Shown here piece after piece: positions 44,076-53,130 of a DNA stretch of 64,000 bases (positions within the stretch are counted from its first letter, which is position 1; every line of letters starts with the position of its first letter). The position numbers and the translations under genes are program-made. The stretch spans positions 1 through 64,000 of the forward strand of contig JAFXKG010000002.1 of the NCBI GenBank assembly GCA_017531805.1, given 5' to 3'. Under the pieces are notes generated by a model. That model searched no databases and was not told the DNA's origin. It saw only the letters and a program-made list of their open reading frames with translations. The stretch is from Clostridia bacterium. Lineage in GTDB: Bacteria > Bacillota > Clostridia > Christensenellales > UBA1242.

Positions 44076-44271
44076 ATATTAAGATTTTTGGTATAATTTT
44101 TGTGCTTGGTTTTTCCTTACCAAGAGTGTTTGTTGACTTACATATCAGTATGTGTTTTAAGCTAATAATGACAATCTTTTTATGTGTTTATATTATCAAT
44201 TATGTTTAAAATAGTCAATATATTTAATTGTTTTTAATCAAATAAATAAAAAAAGAAATTAAAGCTTAAAA

Positions 44272-45069
44272 TTATTTTAATCTTTTATATGTTTCAAAAA
44301 TATCATCATAGATGTGTATTTTATATTTTTGTTGCACTTGATCAAAGTGGTATTGTTTTATATTTATAGTATGAAAAGGAAACCAAACTATTCTTTTGCT
44401 AAAATGTTGTATGATTGTATCTTTTTTAGGATTGCCTTGTTCGTTAAACTTTCTTGGTAAATAGATTTTGTTTTTACAGCATTTGTTAAGAGAAGTTTGA
44501 TCTGGAAAAGCCATTTTTTTAGAAAAACACATATCTCTTACTTTTTGTAGTAAATTTGTTTTTTTAATATTTTTCATATTCATTAATAGAACACCTGAGT
44601 TAAAGTAGTTTGGATTAATAAACCATCTGCCATATCTATCTTTAACAACACCAAGTTCGTGTTTAGAAATATCCACATCAAAAAGATGTTTAATATTTCC
44701 ATTAAACATTACATCTGAATCTAAATATATAACTTTTTCTGGCAGGTCTATTTTATCGGCGAATAGTCTTAAAAACGCAAATGGTGTATATTGATTTAAG
44801 TGGTTTTTGCTATTGGTTGCCCAATTATTGAATTCGTCTCCTATTACAATGCGAGTAACATTACTGTTAGAGTTTTTTTCTTTAATTATGGTGTTTAAAA
44901 GTTCAATATCTTTTTCTTGAATTGGTTTATATTCCGGATTAAAATCTGATAAATCAGCTGTTAAAATGTAAATATTTAAAGGGGCATCACAATGCTTTAT
45001 TGCGGATAAAACAGTTAGTAAAATTCCATCAAAAACTTTGTAGTTGCCACCAAATAAGATGTTAATCAT
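44272..45069 (-). CDS. Glycosyltransferase family 8
   Basis: 265 residues, retaining GT-A enzyme. INILFGGNYKV at the start, YLDSDVMFNGNI with the DXD motif (DSD), FNSGVLLMN, DQTSLNKCC and a C-terminal IIQHFS match the family. It overlaps the acyltransferase gene by one base and probably acts with it on a cell-envelope glycolipid. In lipoteichoic or glycolipid synthesis such pairs are common, but substrate is unknown. Confidence 0.92.
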   Translation of the reverse strand: MINILFGGNYKVFDGILLTVLSAIKHCDAPLNIYILTADLSDFNPEYKPIQEKDIELLNTIIKEKNSNSNVTRIVIGDEFNNWATNSKNHLNQYTPFAFLRLFADKIDLPEKVIYLDSDVMFNGNIKHLFDVDISKHELGVVKDRYGRWFINPNYFNSGVLLMNMKNIKKTNLLQKVRDMCFSKKMAFPDQTSLNKCCKNKIYLPRKFNEQGNPKKDTIIQHFSKRIVWFPFHTINIKQYHFDQVQQKYKIHIYDDIFETYKRLK

Positions 45070-45839
45070 TAATCCTCCATGTTTACATATTTAACAAATT
45101 CATAAGTATTGAGTTCTGTTCGTTTTTTCATTTGTTGGTATACGACATCTCTTAATTGTTGTTTTTTTTGTTGTTTATCTAAGTGTTCTTCTACAAAATA
45201 TGGTCCGTCTATATAAATCTCTATTCTTGGTTTTTTACTATATTTGCGTTTGTGATAGGTTGTGGTAAAAGTAAATATAGGTTTGTTATATTCAACAGGA
45301 TAACGAAAAGATTTTTCTGAAAAATCCCGTATTTTTGTATAATATGGCCAAAGATGAGCTTCGGGATAAATTATAATAGGGCGATTGTTAGATACATAAT
45401 AATCCATAGTTCTTTTAAAATTTTTTGTTGCATCGATAGTGTCTGGCAAGGGGAGAGCTCCCCACATGCGTGCAAATTTGCCCCATAAGGGCATATATAC
45501 ATTATCGCGATTAACAATGACATATGGTTTGTGTGGAAAACATATAAAAGTAGGGCTGATGCTATCTGAATATTGATTTGTGTGATTTGCATAAACAAAA
45601 TAGCTACCTTTAACGGTTTTTAAAACCTTTCTGTTTTTAAATTTGATTCTTTTAAAAAGTTTAAAATGGACCCAAACAAAAGGCATTGCTATTATGCGAT
45701 AAGTAAGAAAAGAGATAAAACGATACAAAAGATTTTTGTGGATATACTGATAGTTTTTGTCTATTGGTTTAGAGTTGATTTTAAAATCAAGAACTTCGTC
45801 GTTTTCATTTTTATAAAAAATAGTATCTTTTAATTTCAT
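45069..45839 (-). CDS. PlsC-like 1-acylglycerol-phosphate acyltransferase
   Basis: 256 residues. NHTNQYSD gives the acyltransferase NH-X4-5-D motif and IYPEAHLWPY the phosphate-binding motif (P-E-A in place of P-E-G-T/S). One hydrophobic segment near residue 45 may attach it to the membrane. GGAG precedes the ATG. First gene of a two-gene operon with the GT8. It may acylate a lysophospholipid or a glycolipid precursor. Confidence 0.87.
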   Translation of the reverse strand: MKLKDTIFYKNENDEVLDFKINSKPIDKNYQYIHKNLLYRFISFLTYRIIAMPFVWVHFKLFKRIKFKNRKVLKTVKGSYFVYANHTNQYSDSISPTFICFPHKPYVIVNRDNVYMPLWGKFARMWGALPLPDTIDATKNFKRTMDYYVSNNRPIIIYPEAHLWPYYTKIRDFSEKSFRYPVEYNKPIFTFTTTYHKRKYSKKPRIEIYIDGPYFVEEHLDKQQKKQQLRDVVYQQMKKRTELNTYEFVKYVNMED

Positions 45840-45982
45840 TATTTCTCCATAATTAGTATATTGTATAGTTATTATATCCCTTAAAAAAAATTTAATGAAA
45901 ATTTGTAAACAGATTACAAATTGTTTTGTATTTTGTCATAATCTTGTTATAATAATGATATCTTAATAAAAGGAGAGTGCAT

Positions 45983-46216
45983 ATGAAAGGATTTGTAAAA
46001 TGGATGGATAACGCTCCATTATGGCTTAAAATCATCCTTGCTTTGCCAGGTCTTGACCTTGTTTGGGCAATCTATCGTGTTGTCAAAGGTGCGGCTTATG
46101 GCAAAATTGGTTTGATTGTTGCTGGTATACTTTGGATTATTCTTGGTTGGGCAATCCTTTGGTTAATTGACTTAGTAAGTATTATCATATGGAAGTCGCC
46201 AAAGTTGTTTGCTTAA
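45983..46216 (+). CDS. Small two-helix membrane protein
   Basis: 77 residues from ATG 45983 (AAGGAG 6-7 nt upstream; a GTG two codons earlier is too close to the RBS). Two hydrophobic segments (about 14-32 and 42-68) and amphipathic ends; starts MKGFVKWMDNAPLW. A promoter-like TTGTAT/TATAAT lies ahead and a strong terminator behind, so it is a stand-alone gene. Resembles small YqaE-like/DUF membrane proteins in size only; function unknown. Confidence 0.75.
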   Translation: MKGFVKWMDNAPLWLKIILALPGLDLVWAIYRVVKGAAYGKIGLIVAGILWIILGWAILWLIDLVSIIIWKSPKLFA

Positions 46217-46231
46217 AATCAACAACATGAG

Positions 46232-46263
46232 AAAAAACGACGTTTTAATTAACGTCGTTTTTT
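46232..46263. terminator. Strong bidirectional terminator
   Basis: AAAAAACGACGTT-TTAATT-AACGTCGTTTTTT; serves the small membrane gene (+) and the RelA-type gene (-). Confidence 0.88.
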
Positions 46264-46301
46264 ATTTTTATTAAGATTTATATAAAAGTTAAATATTTAA
46301 T

Positions 46302-48122
46302 TTATTTTTTGTTTTTGGTTGGTTTAATTTCTATTGGTTTCCAGTATGCTTCTTGCAACCTGTCTGCATCAAAGCAAGTTGTGTTAGGGCAAATTGCACG
46401 ATGAATTATAACGCCTCTACCCGTGGATACAAAACCGATTATATCATCACCATACATTGGATGACAGCATCCAGCAAATTTGATTAGAGTGTTGTTTAAA
46501 TCTTTTACCACGACTTGTTTTTCGGTAGGGGTAGCAATTCTTTCGCCAGTTGCTTGTGTGGTAATAATTGTTTTGTTTTTAATTTGTTTTTGATAAGCTG
46601 TGGCCAACTTTGTTGCAATAGGTTTTGCTGGTATAGAGTTTGTGCCTATGTTTGCAAAAAGTTCGTTTTCTTCTGTAAAGTTGTAATATTCTAATATGTC
46701 CGCCATGCTCTTTTTTGTCATCAATTTGCTGACAGAAAAGCCTTTTTCTTTTATGGCATTTTCTAATATTGTTTTGCCAAGTTTAATGTTGTCTTCCTTC
46801 ATATTTTTTTTGAAGAAGGTGTTAATTTTGTTTTTGGCTTCGCTTGTTTTTATGATTTTTAGCCAGTCTCTTGATGGGCCTTTTGAGTTTGGGTTTGTGA
46901 TTATTTCTACAACATCGCCATTGTGTAACGATGTGGTGGTTGGCACCATTTTGTTGTTGACTTTTGCACCAACACATTTGTTGCCAACTTCACTGTGTAT
47001 AGCGTAGGCAAAATCAATTGGTGTTGCATCGCGTGGAAGATATATTACTTTACCTTTTGGTGTTTGAACAAAAATTTCGCCTTCGTAAATATCTTGACTT
47101 AACGAAGATGCAAGTTCGTCTATGCTTATATCTTCATTTTCCATCATTTGTCGCAACCAAGCAAGCCTAGAGTCAAGAGTATCTAATTTAGATTTTTTCT
47201 CTTTATAAAGCCAGTGAGCAGCAACACCGTACTCTGCAAATTTATGCATTTCTTCTGTGCGTATTTGAATTTCTACTGGCACACCTTCAAAAATTACAGT
47301 GGTGTGTAAAGATTGATAACCATTTGACTTAGGTATGGCTATATAGTCTTTAAAACGCTTTTGCAAAGGCTCTACTTTGCTGTGAATTCTGCCTAAAAGA
47401 GCATAACAGTCTTGTGTTGTACTTAGCACGGCACGCACTGCAATCAAGTCGTATATATTATCTAAAGTGCGGTCTTGTAACTTTCTGTAAATGCTGTAGA
47501 CATGCTTTTTTCTGCCATAAACTCTGCCTGTTATGTTTAAATCTTTTAAGCAATCGTTTACAAGAGCACAAAGATTATCTACAATAGGTAGACGACTAGA
47601 AAATCGATTGTCAACTTCTTTTTTTATCCTAAGATATTCAGATGGATTGTCTAAATAAAAAGCAGTATCTTCCAATTCAGTTTTAATTTTGGATAATCCT
47701 AATCTTGCCGCAAGTGGGGCATATAAAGAGAAAATTGATTTTGCCAGTATCTTTTTTTCTTCTTCAGTAGTGTTTAAAAAATGTATATTGTTTACAATAG
47801 TTGCAATTTTTAACATTATTATACGCACATCTTTTGTGATTGCAAAAAACATTTTTCTTAAATTTTCTGCTTCGTTGGCTTGTTGAGAGTAATTGATAGA
47901 ATCAAGTTTGTTTAAAACTTGTATACACTCAAAAGAGGATTCAAAATCTTGTTTGATATTTTCAAGACTTATTTTGCCATCTTTAAATAATTGATATAAT
48001 ACACCGTCTAACTTGATTTCATCATTTAATTGCATATTGTCTAAAATATGCAAAAAGTCTTCTATTTGTGCCAAGTTTGTTTCGTCAAATTGTTTTAAAA
48101 GTTCATTAATCTTGTTTTTCAT
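46302..48122 (-). CDS. RelA/SpoT-family (p)ppGpp synthetase with degenerate hydrolase domain
   Basis: 606 residues. The synthetase domain is intact: GRKKHVYSIYRKL, IYDLIAVRAV, FKDYIAIPKSNGYQSLHTTV and VEIQIRTEEMHKFAEYGVAA. A TGS domain follows (IFVQTPKGKVIYLPRDATPI) and a zinc-finger-like FAGCCHP. The N-terminal HD hydrolase has lost its HD signature; the usual KLADRLHNMRTL helix reads KIATIVNNIHFL. The C-terminal ACT domain is missing or vestigial (family length about 720-740). It should therefore make but not degrade (p)ppGpp. Confidence 0.9.
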   Translation of the reverse strand: MKNKINELLKQFDETNLAQIEDFLHILDNMQLNDEIKLDGVLYQLFKDGKISLENIKQDFESSFECIQVLNKLDSINYSQQANEAENLRKMFFAITKDVRIIMLKIATIVNNIHFLNTTEEEKKILAKSIFSLYAPLAARLGLSKIKTELEDTAFYLDNPSEYLRIKKEVDNRFSSRLPIVDNLCALVNDCLKDLNITGRVYGRKKHVYSIYRKLQDRTLDNIYDLIAVRAVLSTTQDCYALLGRIHSKVEPLQKRFKDYIAIPKSNGYQSLHTTVIFEGVPVEIQIRTEEMHKFAEYGVAAHWLYKEKKSKLDTLDSRLAWLRQMMENEDISIDELASSLSQDIYEGEIFVQTPKGKVIYLPRDATPIDFAYAIHSEVGNKCVGAKVNNKMVPTTTSLHNGDVVEIITNPNSKGPSRDWLKIIKTSEAKNKINTFFKKNMKEDNIKLGKTILENAIKEKGFSVSKLMTKKSMADILEYYNFTEENELFANIGTNSIPAKPIATKLATAYQKQIKNKTIITTQATGERIATPTEKQVVVKDLNNTLIKFAGCCHPMYGDDIIGFVSTGRGVIIHRAICPNTTCFDADRLQEAYWKPIEIKPTKNKK

Positions 48123-48217
48123 TATACAAGCATTTTATCATAACTTTAATTTTTTTACAATGGTTTTTGTCCAATCTAATATTCTATTTTTGTAGAAATT
48201 TTCATAGATATGTATAT

Positions 48218-50845
48218 ATGCATTATTTAAACAAAAATCAAGTGTTAGAACAAGTTGGGACAAGCTTGCAAGGATTAAATAAAAAAGAGATTGAACGACG
48301 CCTAAATCAATACGGCAAAAACGAACTTGGCAAAGAAAAAAAACAAACTTTTTTAAAATGTTTTTTTAAGCAGTTTTTAAATATAATGGTTGCTATTTTG
48401 CTTGTATCGGCTGTTGCGTCTATTACAATAGCGATTATAAAAAAAGAATATGCAGATTTATTTGAAGGATTTGTTATTTTGTTTATTGTAATTATGAATG
48501 CGCTGATAGGTGTGTTTCAGGAAAGCAAGGCACAAGCGTGTATTGAAGATTTGCAAAAATACAACAAAATATTTGTAAAAACAATACGCGATGGACAAGT
48601 TGCTAAAGTTGACAGTATAGACCTTGTGGTTGGCGACATTGTGGAAATGGAAGCAGGCAACATTGTGTCTGCGGATATAAGGCTGATTGAAACAAACAAT
48701 TTCTATTGTGACGAAAGTTCTTTAACCGGAGAAAGTATACCAGCAGAAAAAGATGCGGAAGTGGTTTTAAAAGAAACTACACCGTTGGCAGAACGCAAAA
48801 ACATGGCTTATTCTGGAAGTATGGATACAAACGGAAAGGCTAAAGGTGTGGTTGTGCAAACAGGCAAATCAACCGAACTTGGCAAAATTGCAAATATATT
48901 ATTTAACTCAAAAAAAGAAAGAACTCCGCTTCAAAAATCGATTGATAAGATTGGCAAAATAATCACATGGACAGTCCTTGCAGTGTGTTTCACAATACTT
49001 ATTATAGAATTGGTTTCTGGCAATGGAATTAAGGATGCTTTAATGGTGTCAGTTGCTTTGGCGGTGGCGGCCATACCAGAAAGTTTACCTGCTGTCATAA
49101 CTATAATATTGGCACTTGGTGTGCAACAACTTGCAAAAAGAAGATGTATCATAAAACGATTGCATGCGGTTGAGACATTAGGTAGTTGCGAAATTATTTG
49201 CAGCGACAAAACAGGCACGCTTACAATGAACAAAATGCAAGTTGTTCAAACTTATACAAATCGAACAGATGATACTACAAGTGAAGAATTTTTAGACATG
49301 ACAAAATGTATGATGCTTTGCAACAACACGAATATTGAAAAAGGCAAACTGGCAGGAGAACCAACAGAACTTGCTTTGTATGAATATGCCTTAAAATATA
49401 CAAAACATGGTAAAGAAAAAATCATACATGAAATACCTTTTAATTCTACACGAAAGATGATGACGGTTTTGGTGTCAGATAAAAACATGTACTCATACAG
49501 TAAAGGTGCGCCAGAAAAAATAATAAAAAAATGTAAATTTATCAAAATTAATGGCAAAATTGTTGAATTTTCTGCAAATTTAAAAGAAAAAATTGAAAAT
49601 TTTAATAATTTAATGACAGATAAGGCTTTAAGAGTTATGGCATTTGCAATGAAAAATATAGAATTGTCTAATGCAAACGAAGACACTGAAGAAAATTTAA
49701 TTTTTTTAGGTTTGGCAGGACTTATGGATAAACCAAGACCAGAAGTAAAAGATAGCATTAAAAGTTGTTTTAAAGCAGGTTTAAAACCGGTAATGATAAC
49801 TGGTGACCATAAGCGTACTGCGTTTGCAATAGCACACGATTTGGGCATTGCAAATTCTATTGAACAAGTTGTCACTGGTGAAGAACTGGATAAAATGAGC
49901 GATAAGCAATTAAAACAATCGTGTCACAAGTTTACTGTTTACGCACGCGTAAGTCCAGAACATAAAGTGAGAATTGTAAAAGCGTATAAATCACTTAAAA
50001 AGATTGTTGCCATGACAGGCGATGGGGTAAACGATGCGCCAAGTTTAAAAATTGCAGACATTGGTGTAGGTATGGGCAAAAGTGGAACAGATGTGGTAAA
50101 AAATGTTGCCGATATGGTTGTGACTGATGATAATTTTGCTTCTATAGTAGTTGCAGTGGAAGAAGGGCGTAAGGTTTATAACAATATTCAAAAAGCACTT
50201 CAGTTTTTGATTTCTACAAACTGCGTGGAAGTGTTTGGCATGCTTATATCTTTGGTTTTCTTTCCTGAATATACATTTTTATTGCCAGCACAGATGTTGT
50301 TTATAAATTTGGTTACCGACAGTTTGCCTGCATTTGCACTGGGTATGGAAAAGGTAGAAAAAGAAATAATGGAATCTCCACCACGAGACAGTCATGCAGG
50401 TTTGTTTGGTGGTAAGGTTGGTATTTCTACACTTTATCAATCTGTTTTGCAAACATTGATTGTTATGGTTGTGTTTGTTGTGGGTGTTTATTGTTATTCT
50501 CCGGATGTTGCCAGCACAATGGTTTTCTTTACTGTGATATTTATGCAGTTGTTGCATAGTGTAAACTGCAAAACAAACGGAAGTATATTTGAAAAAAATT
50601 TGTTAGACAACAAAACTTTTAATATTTGTTTTCTTATAACTTTAGGATTAAACTTGTTGGTTGCTTGTGTGCCTTTTATGTATACAATATTTAATTTAGA
50701 ATTTTTAAATTTGTCTCAATGGATTATGGTAATAATTGCTTCAGTTTTAATTATACCTGCATGTGAATTAATTAAAATTTTTATAAATAATAAAAAATAT
50801 AGCAAAAAATTATTAAAATTTAATAAAAAATCAATAAAAAATTAA
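48218..50845 (+). CDS. P-type cation ATPase, Ca2+-transporting type (PMR1/LMCA1-like)
   Basis: About 875 residues. Actuator TGES, phosphorylation site SDKTGTLT, nucleotide-binding KGAPE, hinge GDGVNDAP, and ten TM segments. The M4 motif IPESLPA (PExLP) is that of Ca2+ pumps. An N-terminal HYLNKNQVLEQVGTSLQGL cation-ATPase domain is complete. No Shine-Dalgarno is evident at ATG 48218; a TTG at 48167 is also in frame. It diverges from the RelA-type gene and is followed by a very AT-rich spacer. Confidence 0.93.
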   Translation: MHYLNKNQVLEQVGTSLQGLNKKEIERRLNQYGKNELGKEKKQTFLKCFFKQFLNIMVAILLVSAVASITIAIIKKEYADLFEGFVILFIVIMNALIGVFQESKAQACIEDLQKYNKIFVKTIRDGQVAKVDSIDLVVGDIVEMEAGNIVSADIRLIETNNFYCDESSLTGESIPAEKDAEVVLKETTPLAERKNMAYSGSMDTNGKAKGVVVQTGKSTELGKIANILFNSKKERTPLQKSIDKIGKIITWTVLAVCFTILIIELVSGNGIKDALMVSVALAVAAIPESLPAVITIILALGVQQLAKRRCIIKRLHAVETLGSCEIICSDKTGTLTMNKMQVVQTYTNRTDDTTSEEFLDMTKCMMLCNNTNIEKGKLAGEPTELALYEYALKYTKHGKEKIIHEIPFNSTRKMMTVLVSDKNMYSYSKGAPEKIIKKCKFIKINGKIVEFSANLKEKIENFNNLMTDKALRVMAFAMKNIELSNANEDTEENLIFLGLAGLMDKPRPEVKDSIKSCFKAGLKPVMITGDHKRTAFAIAHDLGIANSIEQVVTGEELDKMSDKQLKQSCHKFTVYARVSPEHKVRIVKAYKSLKKIVAMTGDGVNDAPSLKIADIGVGMGKSGTDVVKNVADMVVTDDNFASIVVAVEEGRKVYNNIQKALQFLISTNCVEVFGMLISLVFFPEYTFLLPAQMLFINLVTDSLPAFALGMEKVEKEIMESPPRDSHAGLFGGKVGISTLYQSVLQTLIVMVVFVVGVYCYSPDVASTMVFFTVIFMQLLHSVNCKTNGSIFEKNLLDNKTFNICFLITLGLNLLVACVPFMYTIFNLEFLNLSQWIMVIIASVLIIPACELIKIFINNKKYSKKLLKFNKKSIKN

Positions 50846-50959
50846 ATTTTTAATAAAAAATAAATAATTAAATTATTTTAAAATAAAAAATCAATTTCTT
50901 TTTCTTTCAAAAAAAGTATAAAAAAACTACATTTGGTAATGATAAATGTAGGAGGACTT

Positions 50960-51397
50960 ATGAGCGTTGAAAGTAAAAGAAAATTGTCGGTGATTGTGTA
51001 CTATACACTTGTTATCCTTGCTATTGTAAGTGCTATATTTTTTGCGTATACATTAATCATACAAAACATGGTTATGTGGGCAAAAGTTGTGTACTTCATT
51101 TGGGTAGGTTTGGTGATTGGTGCTGTAATCTATGACGTCATTTGTACCACGACTAAAGAATCAAAATATATGTCAGGTTGGATTGTTTATATTTTGAGTT
51201 TGCTTTCAGTGGTGGTTGCTGTTGTGTTGTATTTTATGAATACTACAAGAACAGGACTTATTGCAAACTTCTTTAATATGGTGTTGTCTACATCTTTGAT
51301 TTCGTTCATCGTGTCAGGTTTCTTAATTGCAACTTGGTGTGTTGGTGAAAGCATGGTAGAACATCGTACTGCAGAAAGAGAAATTGAAGGAAGATAA
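50960..51397 (+). CDS. Small multi-pass membrane protein
   Basis: 145 residues from ATG 50960 with GGAGG 7 nt upstream. Four hydrophobic segments (about 10-33, 38-58, 70-92, 100-128) separated by short loops, ending in a charged tail (EHRTAEREIEGR). No family recognised. Function unknown. Confidence 0.75.
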   Translation: MSVESKRKLSVIVYYTLVILAIVSAIFFAYTLIIQNMVMWAKVVYFIWVGLVIGAVIYDVICTTTKESKYMSGWIVYILSLLSVVVAVVLYFMNTTRTGLIANFFNMVLSTSLISFIVSGFLIATWCVGESMVEHRTAEREIEGR

Positions 51398-51469
51398 CAA
51401 TCTTTTAGTTTCTTATCACTATGAAAAAATACGGCAATTCCGTGTTTTTTTGTATATTAAAATTTGTTT

Positions 51470-52195
51470 TTATAATGTTAAACCGCCGTCTATTGTGATG
51501 ATTTGACCTGTGATAAAATCGGCTTTGTCTGATATCAAAAATTCCACAAGATTAGCCACATCTTGTGGATAACCTATTCTGCCAACAGGGGTTGCACAAA
51601 CAATATCATCAACGGAGTTTTTATCAAGGTGATTATTCATTTTACTTTCTATCAAACCAGGGCAAATTGCATTTACTGTAATGCCTGATGGTCCAAGTTC
51701 TTTTGCAAGAGCTTTGGTTAAAGTGTTTATTGCGCCTTTGCTTGCTGAGTACAAAGACTCTACACTTGCACCTACCACGCCCCACATTGACGATATGTTT
51801 ACAATTTTGCCACTTTGTGCGCTTATCATGTGCTTTGCCACTTTGCTTATTGTAGAAACTGTACCATAAACATTTGTGCCAAAGATTTTGTTATAGTCAT
51901 CTTTTGTTACATCTTGTATTTGCTTAAATTGAGTGATGCCAGCACAATTTATCAAACAATCAATTTGTCCAAATGTTTTTAAGATTGTAGTAATTGTATC
52001 TTCTACTTGTTTTTCATTACACAAATCACACTTTAAGTCTAAAATTTGTACATTTTTAAATTCTTTTTTAAGTGCAATTATTGGGTCTTCGTTTGTATTA
52101 TATAGCACCGCTAAATTGTATCCGTTTTTTGCAAGTGTTTGTGCAATTTGTATGCCAATATCACCACTTGCCCCTGTTATTATTGCTGTTTTCAT
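51470..52195 (-). CDS. fabG: 3-oxoacyl-ACP reductase-type short-chain dehydrogenase
   Basis: 241-residue classical SDR. NAD(P)-binding TGASGDIGIQIA, INCAG, catalytic Ser in VNISSMWG and YSASKGA (Tyr-x-x-x-Lys), and a C-terminal ITIDGGLTL. Best match is FabG, which reduces 3-ketoacyl-ACP in fatty-acid synthesis. No other fab gene adjoins it, so a different ketone substrate cannot be excluded. Confidence 0.85.
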   Translation of the reverse strand: MKTAIITGASGDIGIQIAQTLAKNGYNLAVLYNTNEDPIIALKKEFKNVQILDLKCDLCNEKQVEDTITTILKTFGQIDCLINCAGITQFKQIQDVTKDDYNKIFGTNVYGTVSTISKVAKHMISAQSGKIVNISSMWGVVGASVESLYSASKGAINTLTKALAKELGPSGITVNAICPGLIESKMNNHLDKNSVDDIVCATPVGRIGYPQDVANLVEFLISDKADFITGQIITIDGGLTL

Positions 52196-52252
52196 GTTGT
52201 TATTATAGCAACTAAAATCAAATTTTACAATAGTTTTATATCAAAAATTATA

Positions 52253-52281
52253 TTGACTTTGTTATAATAAAATATTATAAT
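52253..52281 (+). promoter_or_regulatory. Promoter giving a leaderless transcript
   Basis: TTGACT at 52253-52258, 17-bp spacer, TATAAT at 52276-52281. The ATG at 52288 is exactly where +1 is expected, and there is no Shine-Dalgarno. Confidence 0.7.
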
Positions 52282-52287
52282 AAAAAT

Positions 52288-53130
52288 ATGAGTATTAAAA
52301 TTAAAAGGTTTTTAAAAATATCAATCATAACATTGTTGGTAATTGCGGTTATTGCAGGCACATGTTATTTGTTTTATTCTCGCTTTGTTAAAAGCAAGGA
52401 TAGTTTTGCCACTGTAACAAGTTTTGTAAACAGTAAAGAGCAAACAGATTTTAACAACAAAATTGTAAATGTAAATGCAAAATCGGGTTGTAATAGATTT
52501 ACAGATTTTTTGATTATACAACAAGATTTTGAAAATATCACATATGTGCTAAACGGATATTTGACAAGCGCTGATGATTATGATATTGACGAAACGAAAA
52601 TTATAGACTCTTTAAATTCAGCAATTGAAGTGCGTAATGCTTGTAGCTCTATGTTAAAAGAATATGAGACAAAGTGCGATATAGCTGCTCCAGGTTTTAA
52701 TCCAGAGTCTGGTGCAAATGATCTGTATGCTGGTCTTGCGTCTTACTATGTTACATATGCCAAGTTTTTGCAAGTTGTAGATGCAGAAATCAACAAAGTA
52801 GTTGACAAAACTGCTGATGTTAAATTTGCCTTAATTGATGTCTATTTAAACATGACAATACAAACATATTCTCAGTTGATAACAACAAATCAAGTTGTGT
52901 CTGTGTTTAATGCATCAAACATAAAATTATTTTCTAATTATTTTGAATTAAATAATTCTTATGTTGGATTTGATGTTAATAACTATATGTTTATCAACAA
53001 TTACAATGCTTGCAACAAAGCAGAATTTGCAAACAAGTTTGCACAAAGTCTTGCAAATGATATACAGTTAAATGGCGACAAATTAAACGACGCTATGTAC
53101 TATTTTAAAGCAATGGAGGGACTATTATAA
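52288..53130 (+). CDS. Membrane-anchored extracytoplasmic protein, unknown
   Basis: 280 residues with one N-terminal TM segment (about residues 10-31) and a long helical outside domain rich in Asn, Lys and Tyr. No known motif. The start codon coincides with the predicted transcription start. Its stop overlaps the start of the next lipoprotein gene, so the two are co-translated and probably form one envelope complex. Confidence 0.75.
   Translation: MSIKIKRFLKISIITLLVIAVIAGTCYLFYSRFVKSKDSFATVTSFVNSKEQTDFNNKIVNVNAKSGCNRFTDFLIIQQDFENITYVLNGYLTSADDYDIDETKIIDSLNSAIEVRNACSSMLKEYETKCDIAAPGFNPESGANDLYAGLASYYVTYAKFLQVVDAEINKVVDKTADVKFALIDVYLNMTIQTYSQLITTNQVVSVFNASNIKLFSNYFELNNSYVGFDVNNYMFINNYNACNKAEFANKFAQSLANDIQLNGDKLNDAMYYFKAMEGLL

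Larger units (their letters stand above)
43756..44271. other. Gene-free right border of the accessory region
   Basis: Holds arm-like repeats (43819-43848), two tRNA 5' halves (43946-43985 and 44038-44075) and a third short CTTACCAAG core (about 44116-44124), roughly 80-90 bp apart, then AT-rich sequence to the GT8 gene. No ORF of note. Confidence 0.7.
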
